This document shows, one piece after another, positions 32,516-44,272 of a DNA stretch of 64,000 nt. Origin of the DNA: Ampelocalamus luodianensis (taxonomy: Eukaryota; Streptophyta; Magnoliopsida; Poales; Poaceae). Each line of letters begins with the position of its first letter. The first letter of the stretch is position 1. Both the position numbers and the translations under genes were made by a program. The notes beneath the pieces were generated by a model that was not told where the DNA came from, did no database searches, and saw only the letters and a list, made by a program, of their open reading frames with translations. The stretch lies in the NCBI GenBank assembly GCA_036346255.1, contig CM070639.1, forward strand, positions 30,162,165-30,226,164, read 5' to 3'.

Positions 32516-33684
32516 ATTAGACTCTTGTGAATGAAACCCAAAATTAAGTTAGGGGAAATGAATAGGAGGTTAAGGAGCTCGAAATGGTACAAGAAGAATC
32601 GAAGAAGAACCACTAGAGCGCCGAAGTCACCAACAGAGTTCCACGACCGAAAATGGTGGTTTTGGTGTTTTCGGTGTTTTGAGCTCCACAAGCAATGGTG
32701 AGTTAAGGGGTGCTGCAAAGGAGCTCAAAGAGGGGTTTAGGGAGCTTCATATAGATGGAGAACTAGGGTTTGGCCAAAAATGAGATTCTCGGGTGAGCTT
32801 GGTCCATAGCGCTGCCATGGTCCGAAAAAAGAAATGATGGGGGCACGAGTAGGGCATGACCGCGGCCGAAAGCGAGCCGGCGCGCACTAAATGCCCGACC
32901 AGAGAGACGTTGACGAGGGAGCATGACAAGACCTAGCCATGCCGCTCGCTGTACAGCGCACGGCGCGAGGAAGAAGAAGACCAGAGAAAGCTAGGGTGGT
33001 CGTGGGCGGTCTGATTTCAATCGGATGGTCGGGATTTCCCCAGAGCTCCTGAGGTTCAAAACACCGGGGAAGTCGTGAGCGTTGGATTTTAATCCAACGG
33101 CTTAGAAACAAGGCGCATCTAGGGGGTGGAATTCAACCCAGTCAATTAGGTTGGGCTCGGGTCTGACTCGAGCCCAACACACTTTTGACGTAGGGTTTTA
33201 AAATAACAGCTGGACTTTGGGGATTTATTTGAGGTAGCAAAACAACTCCAAAAATTCTGAAATTTTTATAGGAGCTTGCTAGCTTAGATATTAACCTTGT
33301 GTAAAATGTTTAGAGGTTTTTATGCAGTGTATTTTCCTCCAACAATTCAGCAAGGTGCTGAGCTAGGGTTTGACTGAAATTTAAACAGGTTTGACTGACC
33401 TCCAAATGCATTCAAACAATTTCTAAAAATTATGAAATTTTTCAGAGGGGTCACACACCAACCCTAGAACTTAGAAAAAATATTTCCAGGAGATGATCAC
33501 AAGATTTGACAAGAATGTTTTTGAAAGGTCAAGATTTGGATCAAAAGACTTGTGACTTTGCATTCCCATATTCCTTTTACAAGAATTGTTTAGAACATAC
33601 AGGAAATACATGATGTAAGAAAAAGTTTTAATTTCTACTCATTTTTTTACATTTGAAACACAAGTCCAAACTTGGGATGTTACA
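32516..33684 (-). repeat. 3' LTR of the Tekay derivative, truncated
   Basis: Matches 41835-42999 closely to about 32520 and then breaks into Reina RT. Only the first ~1.17 kb (promoter side) of a 4.9-kb LTR remains. A TATA-like ATCTATATGA (minus strand, ~32747-32757) is retained. Confidence 0.88.
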
Positions 33685-33697
33685 AATCTCCCCCCTT
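33685..33697 (-). other. Polypurine tract of the Tekay derivative
   Basis: Minus-strand AAGGGGGGAGATT abuts the LTR start TGTAACATCC at 33684. Confidence 0.82.
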
Positions 33698-33714
33698 ACA
33701 AGAATCTCGTCCCG

Positions 33715-34735
33715 GATTCCGTTTACTCGAAAAAGAAAGATAGGTAGTCTGCACGAAGACGATCTTCCCGCTCCCAAGTTGCCTCGTCCTCGGAATGATT
33801 CGATCACTAAACCTTAAGGAACTTGATGACACGGTTCCTTGTCCTTCGTTCAGATTCTTCAAGAATACGAACAAGATGCTCGCGGTAGGTCAAATCGCCT
33901 TGCACATCGAGACTTTCCAACGGAGTTTCCTCGGCTGGAACACGGAGGCACTTCTTCAAATGAGACATATGGAACACATCATGCACCCCCTCAAGTGTAG
34001 CTGGCAACTCCAACCTGTATGCAACAGCGCCCACTCTCTCGATGATACGATAAGGCCCAACATAACGAGGAGCCAACTTGCCCTTGATGCCAAAACGCTG
34101 ATGGCCCTTCAAAGGCGAGACTTTGAGATAAACAAAGTCATTGGGCTCAAAGCTCAATTCACGACGACGACGATCCGCATAGCTCTTTTGCCTGGACTGG
34201 GCCACGTGCAAATGCTCGCGAATCAACTGAACCTGACTTTCGGCCTCATTGATTGAGTCTGGGCCGAAGAACTGCCTCGCACCAGTTTCTGACCAGTTCA
34301 GTGGGGTTCTGCATCTTCTCCCATAGAAGGCCTCAAAATGTGCCACACCAAGAATGGCTTGGAAACTGTTGTTGTAAGAGAATTCAGCAAATGGCAGGCA
34401 CTTCTCCCACTTCTTCCCATAGGAAAGAACACAAGCACGGAGCATATCTTCCAAGACTTGGTTGACTCGCTCCGTCTGACCATCAGTTTGAGGGTGAAAG
34501 GCTGTGCTGAAAGTAAGACGAGTCCCCATAGTCTCCTGCAGACTATGCCAAAACCGAGAGGTAAAGAGCACACCACGATCAGAAACAATCGTCTTTGGCA
34601 CACCATGAAGGCTCACGATTCTCGAAACATAGAGCTCGGCTAGGGGTCCCACACGAAGCTGAGTCTTGACAGGAACAAAATATGCCATTTTAGTCAGCCT
34701 ATCAATAACAACCCAAATGGCACACAAATTACAAA
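33715..34735 (-). CDS. Integrase core and chromodomain, 306-aa open frame
   Basis: The frame 33807-34727 begins inside the catalytic core (AIWVVIDRLTKMAYF), so the first catalytic Asp and the zinc-binding region are missing. LHGVPKTIVSDRG holds the second Asp; HPQTDGQTERVNQVLEDML carries the region with the catalytic Glu. Then FAEFSYNNSFQ, RQKSYADRRRRELSF, LAPRYVGPY, HDVFHMSHLKKCLR and the first half of the chromodomain (VRILEESERRTRNRVIKFLKV). A stop at 33807 splits the chromodomain; WSNHSEDEATWERED continues just after it. Longest integrase frame in the window. The Met at 34727 is accidental, just after the deletion junction. Confidence 0.92.
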
Positions 34736-34910
34736 GTATCCAATGATTTTGGACACTACAACATCCTTTTCGGTTGTTCGAGGAAGGAAGAGGCTACTGC
34801 CCCACAACAGGGTCTTACACAACATACATAATTGAAAATGTGCTATCCTATTACATTTTCCAAAGGACAGCTATTAGCTGGATACAACTTCCACGGTAGT
34901 TCCCACACAC
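34736..34910 (-). other. Spacer after the extra ORF, joined to integrase by deletion
   Basis: Non-coding; it corresponds in position to 54449-54780 of the intact Tekay element. The jump to integrase near 34735 marks loss of gag, protease, RT and RNase H. Confidence 0.6.
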
Positions 34911-35265
34911 CTAGATGTTGTCATCCCTATTGAAGTTCACAGGGAACTCATCCAGAAGATGAGCCCCAGGTAATCCGGTGTCCAGTGGGGACAAAGGGTT
35001 GAAGAGACGCCTCGGGGATCCTAATAAAGAAACATGACCTTCCGGAGGATCGGGCCTCCGATTGCTAGGAAATCCTACTGTCATGCGGACTTGGCGGTGC
35101 AGTCCATAGACAGCACCGCCCCGCTACTCCTGAAGTCGAAACACGGTGGTGCCACAGCAGCTGGGGAGGTCTCATTGGCACCATAAAGCACATTACGAGG
35201 AACGCGGTTCATGCTAACCACGATCCTGAGGTACTCCTGGGCCTCCCTGAGATGGCGCCGAGTTT
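34911..35265 (-). pseudogene. Extra pre-gag ORF, C-terminal part
   Basis: Ends DEFPVNF...NI and TAG at 34911, matching the end DEFPVNFDLTTFRML at 54448 in the other Tekay element. Upstream, RRHLREAQEYL-type sequence corresponds to RRRLVVAQEHLQL there. It joins 36863 after removing the solo LTR. Function unknown to me. Confidence 0.65.
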
Positions 35266-35270
35266 CTGAC
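35266..35270. repeat. Solo-LTR target-site duplication, left (CTGAC)
   Basis: Matches 36858-36862. Confidence 0.93.
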
Positions 35271-36857
35271 TGTAGGGATACGGGTAGGCTACGTTAGTAA
35301 CAATTTAAAATTTCTACCACGTAAAACAGGAAGCCAAGCAAGATAGATGATCATAGATCATTACCACCAGACGCGCAGTGCAACGGAAGTAGAGTCGGAG
35401 CAGCCTAGTCCGACGATGAACGCGCCGATGTAGTGGTCGTAGATGATCGTCCAACGTCCTCGTAGTCGTTCGTCTCCTCCAGCAGCCTCCACAGTTCCTT
35501 GTGAAGATCGCAGATCGTCCTCGGCAAAAATGACGACGCAGAGCGCCTCTACGTATCCACACGCCCCGAGAAGGAACAACCGACGCGGTGTGCTAGCACC
35601 AAGTCGCACGGGAAGGCTCTCTCAAGAAGATGGTGGTTAGGGTTTCGGTGGAAACAACTCACGTGTCTCTCTTGTCCATCCCATACTAGCCTTAAGCATC
35701 TCCTTATATAGTGCCCCCGTGTCGGATTCTATCCGAACACGTTTTACGAATCGTATTCGTACTGGTTTGTTCCATCCCATTAAGTGTGTGACCCATTAGG
35801 TTTATGTGTAATCGGTTGTGACTCGGAAACCCTTTCCGACCACGAGTCGTAGCGGTCCCTAGCAGGACATAGCGATTCCTGAATACACACAAATTATATC
35901 GGACGAACCTTAATGCAATATGATCTACGACTAGGTCCTCATCACTCACGACCAGGTCCTATCTTTATATGACCAGTTCGCATTCGGTCACGACCAGTTC
36001 GCAACTCCTTACGACTAGGTTTCGACCATTCTGTGATTTCATTCGATCAGTCTACGACTTGCTCGTATCACCATATGACTTGTCTGGATCTGATCGAACT
36101 AAGCGACTTACTCTAGTATTCTCCCTTTGCCTCACGATATCTGGTTTGAACTCCAGGTGAGATAATGTGTCATCCATGGACAGTTCAATATTTTCTCGAT
36201 CAAGTTGTCGGATAACCTTATGTGGTCGAACACTTCGACTACTACTGGTATGGCCATGCACTTTCTTTATCCGATCACTTGAGGCCGCAGACATCTCTCC
36301 CGTTATGTTAGGAGGGGCAAATCCCATATTCGACCACCACATCCCTCTACATGTTTCATAGCATACCCAAAGCTACCTTTATAACTACCCGATTCTGAGC
36401 GGCGTTTGGCAACCCCTAAGAGTGCTATTACACATGTAGAGAACCATGCCGATCTCAGTCTAAGGATTATACATCATCATTGCTTGAGACCAACTAATGA
36501 CACATAGAATCATAACAATCTTTATAGTGTCTCAAGGTGGGTCAATCCAACCCCATGTTCTCTAACATGTGTTTACATTATTGATTCGATATCCCTATAT
36601 CCATGACCGTGAAACATGATCATCAATCAAAACATGTATCGGTCAGAGAGTCACCGGTGTTCCAATCGGTGACATTCGACCAGGATACTTTTAGAACGAC
36701 ATCATATAAGTCAAGTGTTTCACCAACAAGTCACATACTCGTTGATCTTCGTAACTAATGATTCATTCAAAGAACAGAATAACATTTATTCAAGAACTCA
36801 TAAACATAGATGTGATACAATCATCTCCATGATTGCCTCTAGGGCATATCACCAACA
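35271..36857 (-). repeat. Copia-like (BARE-1/RIRE1-type) solo LTR
   Basis: 1587 bp with TG...CA ends and perfect 5-bp TSD CTGAC, no internal region. The minus-strand start TGTTGGTGATATGCCCTAGA and following AGGCAAT strongly resemble LTR starts of the BARE-1/Angela/RIRE1 copia group of grasses. TATATAAG on the minus strand (35703-35710). Repeated short CGACCAGTTCG/ACGACTTG-like words at 35945-36075. It formed by recombination between two LTRs of a former full element. It splits the extra ORF. Confidence 0.9.
35703..35710 (-). promoter_or_regulatory. TATA box in copia-like solo LTR
   Basis: Minus-strand TATATAAG in a typical U3 position, before a GC-richer probable R/U5. Confidence 0.45.
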
Positions 36858-36862
36858 CTGAC
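36858..36862. repeat. Solo-LTR target-site duplication, right (CTGAC)
   Basis: Matches 35266-35270. Confidence 0.93.
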
Positions 36863-37314
36863 ATCTCAAACAGATTACAGCGATGAACTTGGTCCATGAT
36901 GTGGACCAATCTCGCCAACTAGCACACTTGAGGGTCTTCTCCGAACTGGATCTCAGCGAACGTGTTTATGTCCGCTTCAAAATCTCTTTGTGGAAAGTGG
37001 TCGTAGGGTGGTTGAGACAATTCCATCAAGTCATGACGAAGTTGACTCATAATCCTGCTGGCGGCTTCCTGAATGGCCATGGCTTTGGAGGTGGCGTGAA
37101 CCCGAAAGCTGTACGGAATACTGCCGGTCACTTGTCTTGCGATGACGTTGACCACACATCGATACTCTTCCATTCCAGGTCCCCGATCCCAACGGTAGAT
37201 GGCATACTCTGGTTGGTAGGTGAAGTTGGCGCGCCACATCATATCTCGCAGTAGTACGGGATACCCATCCACGTACTCCGCACGCGTCTCCTTGACCAAA
37301 TACCAGCTGCCCAT
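36863..37314 (-). pseudogene. Extra pre-gag ORF, N-terminal part (YLVKET...MMWRANFTYQP)
   Basis: A 131-aa frame from ATG 37314 beginning MGSWYLVKETRAEYVDGYP, then MMWRANFTYQPEYAIYR, GPGMEEYRCVVNVIA, and ending near FGEDPQVC with a stop at 36919; the remaining LVHIMDQVHR lies in another frame up to the solo LTR. The same protein begins at 53641 in the other Tekay element. It precedes gag, has no zinc knuckle, protease or nuclease motif that I can see, and no signal peptide. I do not recognise a function; a structural or regulatory accessory protein is possible. Confidence 0.75.
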
Positions 37315-38082
37315 CTAAAGCATACAAGAACGAGGTAGGTGAGCAAAAAGCTAGGGAATTCAACCGAAAGTTGGGGTGGGAACAGATACTAAGACAGACA
37401 AGGAACAAACCCGAAAACTGAAGGCAAGAAAATCAATAATTCACGAAGAAATGAACTGGAAATGCTCAAAAACAACCCAAAATCAGCACAAGACCTCAAG
37501 TTACAAAGTCAACTTCCCGGTATGACTAACTCGTATGGAAGAACGAGCAATCAGTTTTAGGAAGTCAATTTCAGAACATAATCCTTGGTTCAACACAGCT
37601 AAAAAGCAAGGTAAAACCACCTAAAGAAGGGTTAGACACTTAGCTAACTCATATCACATCTTACCCTTTTATTCCTACAAGTTTTAGTTGAATTAACCTC
37701 TCATTTTCAATTCTATATACTATTAATAGCTAGCTGTCCAGAATATCCTGCTTGCTGTCCAGATTTTGCCTCTACTCTCCTGGCCGAAATCCTTACTTCC
37801 AGAAACTCCTAACCTTCCCCAAAAGACAACCAATACTTCCATTTAACTCTCATGGTTCTCCCAAAACCAATTTAACCGATAAGCAACTATTTTTTGAAAG
37901 AAGGTGAGAGGAAAATCAGTATTTCAAAACTTAACAAGACAAGGTAAGGTGAGCAAGCTAAGATAGGTAAGGAATAAAATCTGAGAGATGACTTAAGATT
38001 TTCATAAATCATTTGATGTTTAGAAGCTAAGTTTTTAAAATATCCTAAAGACGACCAAGTTAGGGGTTTTTACGGTCAGTAT
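37315..38082 (-). other. Leader of the Tekay derivative
   Basis: About 770 bp between PBS and the extra ORF, AT-rich, no supported ORF. Longer than the 53447-53640 leader of the other element. Confidence 0.6.
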
Positions 38083-38095
38083 GGCTCTGATACCA
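38083..38095 (-). other. Primer-binding site of the Tekay derivative
   Basis: Minus-strand TGGTATCAGAGCC, four bases from the LTR end at 38100; initiator-Met tRNA type. Confidence 0.92.
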
Positions 38096-38521
38096 AGTTT
38101 GTGAGACCCCGGTTTATTTAGCTTGTAATACTTAGCCTTCCATTGGCCCTAGCATCACAAACAAAATACACCGTGTCTCAATGGACATGTGCTTCCCAGA
38201 ATTGCAGCACATATACATCTTTACAAAATCATGCATCAATTCCATACATCACATAATAACAAGTCTAGCAAAAGACATACATAATATAGAGTTGTTACAA
38301 AAGAGGGGCCGACCGGCCGAATGACATCAAAGTATCAATAACAGCGGAAGCAAAAGTGCCATAAGATGGCTATAAACAAAAACCAATTAGTGTGTCTTAA
38401 CCCACAAGGCAACCAACCGGACCGCCAAGCTAGTCGTCCCAAACACTGCCACAGCACAACTCACAAAAGTGAGGCCCTTGGGGCTTACCCTCTTCCTCTG
38501 CACACAACAAGCAATTCAGGT

Positions 38522-38539
38522 GAGTACACTAATGTACTC
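38522..38539 (-). promoter_or_regulatory. Conserved LTR hairpin (GAGTAC/GTACTC form)
   Basis: Six-base stem 38522-38527 with 38534-38539; the minus strand reads CTTGCGAGTAC, 6-nt loop, GTACTCA. About 425 nt before the LTR end. Confidence 0.6.
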
Positions 38540-38838
38540 GCAAGACTTACGAGTAACAAGCCTATACATAGCTACATGAAAGCTGTATCAAAGGAGATTG
38601 GTTATATGGTTAATTGAACGCGTAAAGCAATTTTCATTTGCAATAATGTAATAGATTGAAGGCAATTGGTAAAAATCTGTTTTTAAGCATTGAAATAACA
38701 GCGAGTAACAATAAATAACAAGTAACCACCTAGAGGTGACTAACCCAATAGCCACCACAACATACCACGAATCCCCGATTCGTACCACCCAACAAGTTTT
38801 AATTTGAAAGTTGTAGTCTAACTCTTGAAAGACTCCCC

Positions 38839-38914
38839 CAAGCGTGTCCATAACCTAGGATGAGGCTATTCGAATAGATCAAAACCCTGCAGGGGTGTAC
38901 CAATGTACCCACAC
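38839..38914 (-). promoter_or_regulatory. Shared multi-palindrome LTR module
   Basis: The minus strand in order: GTGGGTACATTGGTACACC, palindrome CCCTGCAGGG (38885-38894), palindrome CTATTCGAATAG (38866-38877), GGTTATGGACACGCTTGG. A GCATACC..AAGTGTGC stem lies just upstream (~38950). Confidence 0.65.
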
Positions 38915-41900
38915 TTCAGATCGCCTTTAAGCCACAACAAGCACACTTCCGAAGGTATGCCGGCACGGCTAAGTCCTACAAGACATTTCCAATATTGTGA
39001 ATCAACTACGAGTCGTTCGTTTGGATAGAAACCCATACGCTTACATTGTAAAGCCGAAAAGACAACTACCCCTCGGGGTAAAGCTTTTCGGACAACTACA
39101 ATGCTCCCAACGCATAAACCACCTCATTTTGCCACAACACAACACACACACACCCTCCTGCGACTCGTAGCTAACTCACGCCAAAGTACTAAGTCAAGAG
39201 AGGTCTCATACCCTCTAGTGTGGTTAGCACGCAAGAATGCTTGGTTTAGTGTAACAATTAAACATGGCACAAAGCTGAAACATAAAGTCATAAAAAGCAT
39301 TTGTGTGATCAAGGTCATCGATTAAGTCGACAACCGCCCATTTCTACTGATAGCTAAGCATGACTAAGCATTTCACTCGTACTACTAAGTGACAAGGGCT
39401 CATCCAACGAACCCAAAATCACAGCAAGATAGTCCTAGGCTCAGTAGTAGAGGATAAACATTTTCCTACAGATTATGCATCTAATAGGTCAACTAATTGA
39501 CAATAGTTAAAACAAGATAGCAATACATACGTAGAATTTGCAAACAACATATTATAATTTGAAAATAATAGGAACAACATGATCAAATGATGCTACATCT
39601 GCTTGCCTTGCTGGAGGTCAGAGTCTGGCTGCTGAGGATCAGATTCAAGATCAATAATATCTTCGGAACCTAACGCAAAAATATGATAAAACCAATAAGA
39701 ACGAAGAACACCAAATAAGACTCAACAGCAAAAGCCATCCAAATCTCATGAAATTTACACAACAGGAAGATTATGATTTTAAATGAATTTAGGAACAAGA
39801 ATCAAGTCATTTGGACTAAGTAGGCATAAGTTATAGCTAAAACAAATTCTCTCAGCCTGGAAATTCAACTAAATTAATTACTGTTACTGTTAATGGCATA
39901 AATTTCTAGAATGACCTAGGACCTGAAATTTTTATGGTAGGTAGATAATAACATCCTAAGAACAGGAAAGTTGAGTTTACCCAATTTGGAGTTAAAATGA
40001 ATTACTTATGATTTTTCTAAGTTGTAAAACTAGCACATATCATTTTTCAGAAATAAAACCATGATCAAAACCTATTTGATATTAAAGTATGCTAACAGAG
40101 GCATTTTACAAGCTTAATTTTGCTCAGATTGGAGTTATACAGAAAATGTTATACATTTTACAAGTTTCAATTTAGTTTTGGAATATTCAATAATGGTGAA
40201 ACAAGTTAATATTGTTTACAAAATTTTCTGTTACAGAACCAAGTCTAAATGCATTTTTAGATTAAACTTTAGTGAAACATAAATTTAACACAGTTGGAAC
40301 CATCTAAAAAGGATTTAAAACAAATTAGTTATGAGTTTTTAAAGTTTAATATATTTTTTAGTTGACAAATAAAGGCTTACCGAAATAAAATCAAACTTAT
40401 CAAAAAGAAAACGATGTGGACGGATGTGGGCCGTAGATCAGGAATCCAACGGCCCACGCGCTCCGCAACACAACGCACGCGCGCGAGGAGGCCCACGGGA
40501 CCTACCGTTCGATCAAGATCCAATGGTCCACGCGGATCGGGGCATTCGGGGGGTCCGAATGTTCCAACCGTCCACGACCGTCGATCTTAAGATGGAGGGC
40601 TCAGAGCGCAGTAACACTCGGAGGTCCGAATGTCCCCGCGATCTGAGCCGCAGATCTAGAGATGGGCGGCCCCTAGTGACTTGGAACGTTCGGGGGCCCG
40701 AAAGTTCCCGAAGATCTGGGCCGCAGATCTCAAAATCGGCGGTCCAAGATCAACGACGTGCTGCGCACTAACACACGTGGGCTTTAAGTGCACAGAGAGG
40801 TTTAAATGTGCGGGCCCACTAGTAAGTGACACACAAGCCCACTAGTAAGTGACACACAAGGCTATTTAGGATAGCCATTAATTACTGAATCCAATGATTA
40901 GCGATGATTAGCATTAATGGTGTCCTAAAGATATCGCACGGTGAGGATTTAAGTGGGCGAGGCCCACCTGACAGTGGCACAATAGGCCATTATGGACAGC
41001 CATTAATTGCTAACAATGATTAACAATTAATGAACCCAATCTTTGTCCTAATGACCATGCTACGATAGTTTAAACATATGGGCCCACATGGCAGAGACTC
41101 ACTGAGTCATTTCAGGACAACCATTTATTGCTAAACAATGATTAACAATGATTAACTTTTAATGATGTCCTAACGGCATTGCACAGGGCCAACGGGGGGG
41201 GTGTTAAGTGATTGGGCCCACTTGACAGTGACTCAGAGGACCACACACTTAACGCACAAACACGTGCTTCCGACAAAGATCCTAATTAAATGGCTAATGA
41301 TTGTGCTAGAGTGCCTGTCTAAATCCGACAACGGAGATTTCCTCCGAGGGTTTTCTCCGGCTCGTCGCTGGCGAAGGAGACCATGGTAGTGCCCGCAAAG
41401 TGCCAAAATGGGTTGCAAAAACTATTGTGCACCCAAAGGTGCTAATGTGCAGGGCTGAAATGGCCTACACCGGCGGCTAGCCGGAGTTGAACGCCGGTGA
41501 CAAGATTGCCGAAAACAAAAATAGCTAAAAGAGCTCTGCATCGTCCAAAGAAGCGGGTGCCACAACATCTAAGGACTAATAAGAAGCTACCTTAGCCAAG
41601 AAGAGCTTCAAAGATGGCCGGAGAAGCTTTTACGGCGGAGGAGCTCACTGGAGCCGAGGAAGATGAAGTGAAAATGATGGTCTGAGCAAAATGAGTGGGA
41701 CCAGATCAACACTCTAGCTTCATTATAGCTCAGAGAAGCTCCAAGAGCAATTAATTGAGAAAAGAAGCCCTTACTGAAATTGGAGAAGAAAGGGGACGAT
41801 TTCGGCCGAAAAGATTCAAACTTAAAATTGAGTGATTCCTGTGAAAGAAACCCAAAATTAAGTTAGGGGAAATGAATAGGAGGTTAAGGAGCTCGAAATG

Positions 41901-42999
41901 GTATAATAAGAATCGAAGAAGAACCACTGGAGCGCCGAAGTCACCAACAAAGCTCCACGACCGAAAATGGTGGTTTTGGTGTTTTCGGTGTTTTGAGCTC
42001 CACAAGCAATGGGGAGCTAAGGGGTGCTGCAAAGGAGCTCAAAGAGGGGTTTAGGGAGCTTCATATATATATGGAGAACTAGGGTTTGGCCAAAAATGAG
42101 ATTCTCGGGTGAGCTTGGTCCATAGCGCTGCCATGGTCCGAAAAAAGAAATGATGGGGGCAGGAGTAGGGCATGACCGCGGCCAAAAGCTAGCTGGCGCG
42201 CACTAAATGCCCGACCAGAGAGACATTGACGAGGGAGCATGACAAGTCCTATCCATGTTGCTCGCTGTACAACGCACGACGCGAGGAAGAAGAAGACCAG
42301 AGAAAGCTAGGGTGGTCGTGGGCGGTCCGATTTCAATCGGATGGTCGGGATTTCCCTAGAGCTCCTGAGGTTCAAAACACCGGGGAAGTCATGAGCGTTG
42401 GATTTTAATCAAACGGCTCAGAAACAAGGCGCGGCTAGGGGGTGGGGTTCAACCCAGTCAATTAGGTTGGGCTTGGGTCTGACTCGAGCCCAACACACTT
42501 TTGACTTAGGGTTTTAAAATAACAACTGGACTTTGGGGATTTCTTTAAGGTAGCAAAACAACTCCAAAAATTCTGAAATTTTTCTAGGAGCTTGCTAGCT
42601 TAAATATTAACCTTGTGTAAAATTTCCAGAGGTTTTTATACAGTGTATTTTCCTCCAACAATTCAGCAAGGTGCTGAGCTAGGGTTTGACTGAAATTTAA
42701 ACAGGTTTGACTGACCTCCAAATGCATTCAAACAATTTCTAAAAATTGTGAAATTTTTCAGAGGGGTCACACACCAACCGTAGAACTTAGAAAAAATATT
42801 TCCAGGAGATGATCACAAGATTTGATAAGAATATTTTTGAAAGGTCAAGATTTGGATCAAAAGACTTGTGACTTTGCATTCCCATATTCCTTTTACAAGA
42901 ATTGTTTAGAACATACAGGAAATACATGATGTAAAAAAAGTTTTAATTTCTACTCTTTTTCTTACATTTGAAACACAAGTCCGAACTTGGGATGTTACA

Positions 43000-43789
43000 A
43001 GTATGATCATACAATCGGATTTGATACACTAGTGCATCAAATTTTCTCTTGTATTCTTCATCAACCCGTTTGCCTCAAAAGCAACAAGTCCCTCATCTTG
43101 TCCCTCTGTGAATCCCTATCAAATTCTGCTATAACTGCATGTCTGAATTGCTCCTAATCATGCCATACATGGGTCATTTTGTATGCCTGATACTAGTGAG
43201 CTACATTTTCAGTCATATACATCGTTGCAGCTGCAACCTTAAACCCATATGAAATCTTATACAAGGCAAAGAAGGTATGACACTTATCCACCCAGATTCT
43301 TACATCAGTACCATCAAATCTAGGAAAATCCATTTTTGGCATCCGGTTCCTTCTTCCTTGCTCCTAATTTCCCCTATTCAGTTCTGTTATCTCTGCCATA
43401 ACTGGGGTTGGAGGAGGAAACATTACCTGTGGATTCAGTGCAGGAGGTATCTCTTGTCTACACACCGTTTGACCCCTTATCTCCCAGGTTCTCGCTGCCA
43501 GAACCCCTTCTTCCTCTCTCGTCGGAATCACCAGAGGCATTGGTGTAGTTCTGCTAAGAGCTTTCTTCACCATCACTTGATCTTGCTGGACTTGGCCGAT
43601 CGAGTCCATCGACATGGTTAGCTTCAATTGTATCTCCTCCATTTTCTCCCCATGCTGTTCTAGTTTCTGATCTACCGCTGCCATGTGCGAATTCATCTCT
43701 TCCCTCGCCCTCTGCATCTCGGTTCTCAGAAATTCCACCAACCTCGCCTTCATTCCCTCTATTGACGTCACCATTTGGCAAACTTGCAC
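43000..43789 (-). pseudogene. Reina-like gag, N-terminal and capsid part
   Basis: The 141-aa frame from ATG 43789 is a coiled-coil-like N-terminus (EFLRTEMQRAREEMNSHMAA) running to 43364. After a frameshift near 43360 the capsid start PKMDFPRFDGTDVRIWVDKC and FFALYKISYGFKVAAATMY follow (~43330-43190), a standard gypsy gag pattern. It is cut at 42999 by the Tekay derivative; the rest, including any zinc knuckle, is absent. Confidence 0.82.
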
Positions 43790-43946
43790 CCCTTGCTTAG
43801 CCGGAGTTGGGGCATCCCCTTTCCCAAGCCGATCAACTAAAGTTCAGAATTACAAAGAACCACCGATGGCGGTCACTCCCTTTCCCTTCGGGATTTTACC
43901 AGTCGAGGCTACAAAAATCAAAAGGTAACTCTACCAGATCGACTTC

Positions 43947-43958
43947 GCTCTAATACCA
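43947..43958 (-). other. Primer-binding site of the Reina-like element (variant)
   Basis: Minus-strand TGGTATTAGAGC, one C-to-T change from the initiator-Met match seen in the other elements, three bases from the LTR. Confidence 0.8.
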
Positions 43959-43961
43959 ATT

Positions 43962-44167
43962 TGTCATGGCTTGGCCATTTGCTCATCACCATAGCAGAAG
44001 AACACAAAGAGGAGAAGGGGAAAGTTAAACTATAGTTTCTATTCTCTTCTCTTCAGTACCTTTTCGGAAATGGAATAGTGTCCCTTTTTAACAACACCAC
44101 CAACACACCTGGCTGATTACATGGGCCAGGCCCAACTCACTCATACTAAACCCAACTTAACATCTCA
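43962..44167 (-). repeat. 5' LTR of the Reina-like element
   Basis: 206 bp, same as 20748-20953. It is shared with the tandem copy to its right. Confidence 0.88.
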
Positions 44168-44256
44168 ACTCCTCCCAACTTGAGACCCTCTTCCTTCAGC
44201 TCCCTCATTGTCCGTCTTCAATTGTCATCTGCATCTCCTCTTTTATTGTCGCCCCC
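44168..44256 (-). pseudogene. End of a second, tandem Reina-like copy
   Basis: Aligns with 20954-21042, the integrase tail and polypurine stretch that precede the 3' LTR. Its place beyond the 5' LTR means another copy ran into this LTR, sharing it. It is cut at ~44257 by the MULE. Confidence 0.8.
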
Positions 44257-44272
44257 AAAAAATTACAAAAAT

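Larger units (their letters stand above)
32516..42999 (-). mobile_element. Tekay-like gypsy element with 4.9-kb LTR, internally deleted
   Basis: 5' LTR 38100-42999, PBS 38083-38095, leader, extra ORF (36919-37314 and 34911-35265, split by a solo LTR), integrase 33715-34735, polypurine tract, 3' LTR truncated to 32516-33684. Gag, protease, RT and RNase H are absent; the extra-ORF spacer passes straight into the integrase core near 34735. It is therefore non-autonomous. It interrupts the Reina gag with flank AGTAT at 43000-43004; the opposite TSD is lost with the truncated LTR. Confidence 0.88.
38100..42999 (-). repeat. 5' LTR of the Tekay derivative, 4900 bp
   Basis: The minus strand starts TGTAACATCCCAAG and ends CCGGGGTCTCACA beside the PBS. 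TATA-like ATATATATAT at 42063-42072. Hairpin at 38522-38539 and palindromic module at 38839-38914. No gene found in it. Confidence 0.9.
20748..44167 (-). mobile_element. Reina-like Ty3/gypsy chromovirus, split into five pieces
   Basis: Reading the minus strand: LTR 43962-44167, PBS 43947-43958, gag 43000-43789, RT 31826-32515, integrase C-terminal part 25633-25989, then 20997-21342 with the chromodomain, and LTR 20748-20953. Both LTRs are 206 bp and clearly the same. Short LTRs and the FMDD RT box fit the Reina clade. Foreign elements fill the gaps: Tekay derivative, gag-only element and hAT. The gag end, protease, RNase H and integrase core are absent and were probably deleted at the insertion borders. 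Confidence 0.85.

Noticed and set aside
34253..34643. Plus-strand ORFs of 70-101 aa
   Set aside because: Antisense shadows of the integrase frame on the minus strand.
43277..43621. 114-aa plus-strand ORF
   Set aside because: Antisense to Reina-like gag, which has recognisable capsid motifs on the minus strand.
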